From Margaritifera margaritifera (lineage: Eukaryota > Mollusca > Bivalvia > Unionida > Margaritiferidae): a stretch of 64,000 bases of DNA. Of this stretch, positions 61,273 through 64,000 are shown piece after piece; within the stretch, counting starts at the first letter, position 1, and each line of letters starts with the position of its first letter. Where the stretch lies: the NCBI GenBank assembly GCA_029931535.1, contig JAQPZY010001418.1, positions 306,001-370,000 of the forward strand, in the 5' to 3' direction. The notes under the pieces were generated by a model. It did no database searches and had not been told where the DNA came from. It saw only the letters and a list, made by a program, of their open reading frames with translations. Made by a program: the position numbers and the translations under genes.

Positions 61273-61597
61273 TGGCAAGCACAAGAGCTAGGCCAAAAAT
61301 CCACCAACTCCACCACAAAATTCTATATATAATTTTTTAAATCTTACACTTCACTTGTGGGAAAATTCCAAGTTTACAAAAAGATTCAATTTAGCACATA
61401 ATTTTTTTTCATTACTCTTCCTTCTTCTCCTAACAAATTGATTGTTGGATGCTACTTGAAATTATCTATCATCAGCATCATGTAACTCATGTTCCAAGAT
61501 TTAATATTTTGTATTTTTTGACAAAAAGTGCAGGGAACAATACATAAAGTCAACAGAGATTCACAAATAATGAGAAAAGCCAACAAATACATATTAC

Positions 61598-61645
61598 CGT
61601 ACAAATCTTCAAACTCAACGAAAAAGCTACACTTGATGGAACAAT
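61598..61645 (-). CDS. Death-domain gene, candidate 48-nt exon
   Basis: Acceptor ACCACACCTGCAG, donor TACG|GTAATA; phase 1 on both sides. Encodes CSIKCSFFVEFEDLY. Supported only by splice borders, phase agreement and residue composition. Confidence 0.4.
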
Positions 61646-62303
61646 CTGCAGGTGTGGTAACCCAGAAAAGAGGAAAATAAGAATGAAAACCCAAAGCAAC
61701 ACTTTTACAATTAAAACATCAACAATAGTAACTAAATCTTTATTACAAATGGTCTAAGCCATGACAGTGGTTTGAGTAATGCAAGGCTAGCGATTGAACT
61801 GGGAGACGAAGTCTATCAATACCAAAGACCATAAAGCTGTTCTTTTCTGATACCACAGCCGATAATGTCAGAAAATTATAAAAAGTGGTAGAGAACAAAT
61901 TGTTGGTCTATACTACCACAGATACTTGGTTTCCACAACCAAATTCCGGAGGTAGCCAAAATTAGATTGGTAATCTACATTTTGTAAGTAATCACGAAAC
62001 CTGTCTCTCTGCAATGGACAGAGAAAAAGCAGTAGCTAAAAACAGATTGTATGATAAAATTTACTATCCATCATAGAAATCTATTTGGCAGCCACTAATC
62101 AGATATTATATTGTGTTCAGCTGTCATATCAGGCTTATTTCCTTTCTTTTCTTTCTTGTTTCATTCTAGTCCAGACTTCCTGATATGGAGTTTCTTTTGT
62201 GTGATATTATTCATGACCATGTGCAGAATTGTTTGCATTATATGTATTTTTCATTATAGAAGCAGACCTGCTGATGGATATTGCAAAAGTGCATATTTTT
62301 TAC

Positions 62304-62390
62304 CACAATCAAAACTCAAATTGTCAACAGTCAAACTGACAATTTCTGTCAAGTCATTGCAGCTTCTTCTTGAACTTCCTTTCATAATTT
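62304..62390 (-). CDS. Death-domain gene, candidate 87-nt exon
   Basis: Acceptor AAAACACAATAG, donor GATTGTG|GTAAAA; phase 1 on both sides. Encodes IMKGSSRRSCNDLTEIVSLT and VDNLSFDC. It joins in frame to the 48-nt exon. No domain is recognised. Confidence 0.35.
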
Positions 62391-62860
62391 CTATTGTGTT
62401 TTAAAATATTGTACTAGCAAACCGTATTCTTGCGGTACTAAACAACAAATGAATCACAAATCATACACAATTTGCCTGCTAATGAAAGTTGCTGTACTTG
62501 TTTATTTATCATTTATCTCCAATCCTGTATTCAGGAAATATTGTAAATTATGCTAATTTTGCAATAAACAATATCCAATAGAACATACTCGTTGTACCAC
62601 AATATAAAACGAGATTCTCATATTCTTGCGGCAAATGTAATCGCTGTACGGGGGTCCAATCCGGGTATGAAATGATAACGATGTCAGTAATAACTAATAA
62701 CACACCACATCATCATGCGTAACAGAAAATTTAAAATTAAGTTTTAAAATGTGAAATATTAACAATCATTATGAGTCTGTACAATTATATATATTGTAAA
62801 TCTCTGAAGAGGTACTCAAATTTTAAGCATAGTGAGTCCACCACATTTTCCCTAATTTAC

Positions 62861-62965
62861 AGTCATCAGCTGTTTGCAAATAATAAGCTTCTTGTTATCT
62901 GTGACTTTCAACTCTTTGAGACCTCTGCTCTCAGACACATCATTATTGTGTTTGTCAAAAGGCAC
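62861..62965 (-). CDS. Weak exon candidate upstream of the death-domain gene
   Basis: A stretch open on the minus strand after GAACCTCAG and before ACT|GTAAAT, 35 codons, phase 0 on both sides. It encodes a charged sequence with SESRGLKELKV and NKKLIICKQL. Its phase does not fit a direct join to the exon at 62390, so an extra exon would be needed, or it is chance. Confidence 0.2.
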
Positions 62966-63382
62966 CTGAGGTTCTATATATAATTCTGCTGGTTGTTTTT
63001 CTAATTTTTTTTTTTTTTTAATTTTAAAAATATTCTTTGCAAAATTTTGTCTTTATTTCGGTATATGATTGACTGTTACTTGCACATCTTTTATGGACAT
63101 GCTATAAAAATATACCCTGTAGTCTCTAAAGGCAGCTGTGGTGTTTTCTAGAAACATCGCTCTTCCATTTTCACTCCTTACCTAGTATCAATACAACAGC
63201 CCTTATTCTATTCCATGTTTTTGTCAATAAGCAATATAGGGGATAAAAGTGAAAGTAGATCTTTCATATGTTTTCTATTGATTTATTATTTTCTTATTTA
63301 TTTCCAGAACAGAAAATATTGTCCAAAGAATTTGTTATTAGTTAAGATCAAACACTTCTTTTTTAACAAAACTACCGTTTTA

Positions 63383-63483
63383 ATAGTCTTACAATGTAAG
63401 ACGTCTACCCTGATATTTTATCTTGTTTGGCGTGGAGTCAAAAAACAAAATATCTGGGTAGACGTCTTACATTGAAGGACTAC
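63383..63483. repeat. Foldback with perfect 19-bp arms
   Basis: CAATGTAAGACGTCTACCC (63392-63410) is the exact complement of 63456-63474. Pairing continues imperfectly outward (TAGTCTT / AAGGACTA) and inward (GATATTTT / AAAATATC). Centre about 63433. Confidence 0.85.
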
Positions 63484-63654
63484 TGACTTAAATGACCGGC
63501 AGATGGTGCAAGTATCTATTTGGAACGGAAATAGTAAATACCGCGAAAATATGGAACCCGCGAGAATAGAAGAAACGAGTATATACAGGCAGGAAGGATA
63601 ATGACAGACAAGTATGAATTAGACATAATGGAGATTAAGTAGTAGCCTCAACGT

Positions 63655-63938
63655 CTCGCGGTGTATAAATAAGGGTCCCAGACTGTTGAGGCGTATTCCA
63701 AGATACTTAGCATATGTTTTTCATTATTTCCAAATGTAATGTAGCTTTTAAAGGTTATGAATTTTCAGAAGATAGATTACAGAAGCTAAAATCTTGCGAT
63801 CGAAATCTGTATGTCTTGCCAATAAAATCGGAATATCATCGGCCTTTTCCGTTAAGTTCAGAAAGAAACCTCGGATGTAATTCGTCATTGGGAACTACTT
63901 TCGTTCACATGGAACAATACGGCGATGGAAAGAGATAG
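63655..63938 (+). other. TATA-like site and open frame of uncertain status
   Basis: TATAAATAA at 63663 is followed at 63714 by an ATG opening a 74-codon frame (stop at 63936-63938) with a GC-richer distal part. An alternative reading is an acceptor at 63767 (AATTTTCAG). On the minus strand an ATG near 63997 opens a shorter frame. No domain is recognised in either. It may be the edge of a gene beyond the window. Confidence 0.2.
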
Positions 63939-64000
63939 TCACAATCGGAAGACATTCGGCCTTTACTGTTGTAACATCGCCAGAGGACATTAACATGATA

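Larger units (their letters stand above)
54895..62390 (-). other. Gene span: death-domain protein, C-terminal part (2-5 exons)
   Basis: Exons at 62304-62390, 61598-61645, 60647-60748, 56903-56995 and 54895-55091 (all -) join with GT-AG borders, and every junction is phase 1. The last two exons encode a death-domain fold of about 90 residues: DWELSRIAYEL at helix 1, FLKELLPDSKVSDIYASY, TMRTFLAWRK, and IGVLAKALKKHGYAELAE at the last helices, then stop six residues later. A C-terminal death domain after a Gly/Ser/Pro-rich linker is common in adaptors and receptors of apoptosis and innate-immune signalling. The family (receptor, FADD-like or other) cannot be told. The 5' end is not found. The gene is convergent with FBXO42. 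Confidence 0.6.

Noticed and set aside
62111..62404. 97-codon hydrophobic plus-strand frame
   Set aside because: T-rich composition and overlap with a better minus-strand exon candidate.

Overview
The window is nuclear DNA of an AT-rich, repeat-rich animal genome. It holds spliced genes with GT-AG introns, F-box/kelch and death-domain genes, fossils of several transposon classes, and very many micro- and minisatellites. The repeat style (TA-flanked MITEs, degenerate arrays of about 150 bp with AAGGTCAAGGTCA motifs, a Polinton-type polymerase fossil, tRNA-derived SINE-like sequence) fits a mollusc, most likely a bivalve. That placement is inference, not proof.

Two genes can be supported. The main one is a complete FBXO42 (JFK) ortholog on the + strand. 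It has eight coding exons from 26107 to 52279, introns of 1.2 to 8.7 kb, splice phases that agree throughout, and a predicted protein of 578 residues: N-terminal F-box, kelch repeats, a Ser-rich linker, and a conserved C-terminal kelch strand. The second gene lies tail-to-tail with it on the - strand (about 62390 down to 54895). It encodes the C-terminal part of a death-domain protein of unknown identity in two to five exons, all with phase-1 introns. Its 5' end is not resolved.

Left flank (1-26000): no host gene recognised. It contains a decayed non-LTR retrotransposon with RT motif and C-terminal region (4790-6250, -), a solo LTR with a 4-bp target duplication (8035-8985), a hAT-type MITE (15015-15257), a Polinton/Maverick-type DNA polymerase B fossil preceded by 87-bp coding-type repeats (17745-19990, +), a tRNA-derived SINE-like unit (22736-23060), a double-hairpin MITE (24761-24981), three copies of one dispersed repeat (10 kb, 12.5 kb, 23 kb), and several foldbacks and satellites.

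FBXO42 introns (26273-51490) work as a repeat trap. They contain a pogo/Tigger-like element with transposase remnant (35698-37082) and its internally deleted relative (34507-35250), a 1.08-kb TA-flanked element (37457-38538), a hAT MITE with perfect 8-bp duplications (33936-34173), a 187-bp MITE with 3-bp duplications (44981-45167), an LTR fragment, and minisatellites with periods of 21, 34, about 36, 46, 76 and about 150 bp. The right part (52280-64000) carries a MITE that forms most of the FBXO42 3' UTR, further MITEs, and arrays of 27, 54, 66 and about 150 bp in and downstream of the death-domain gene.
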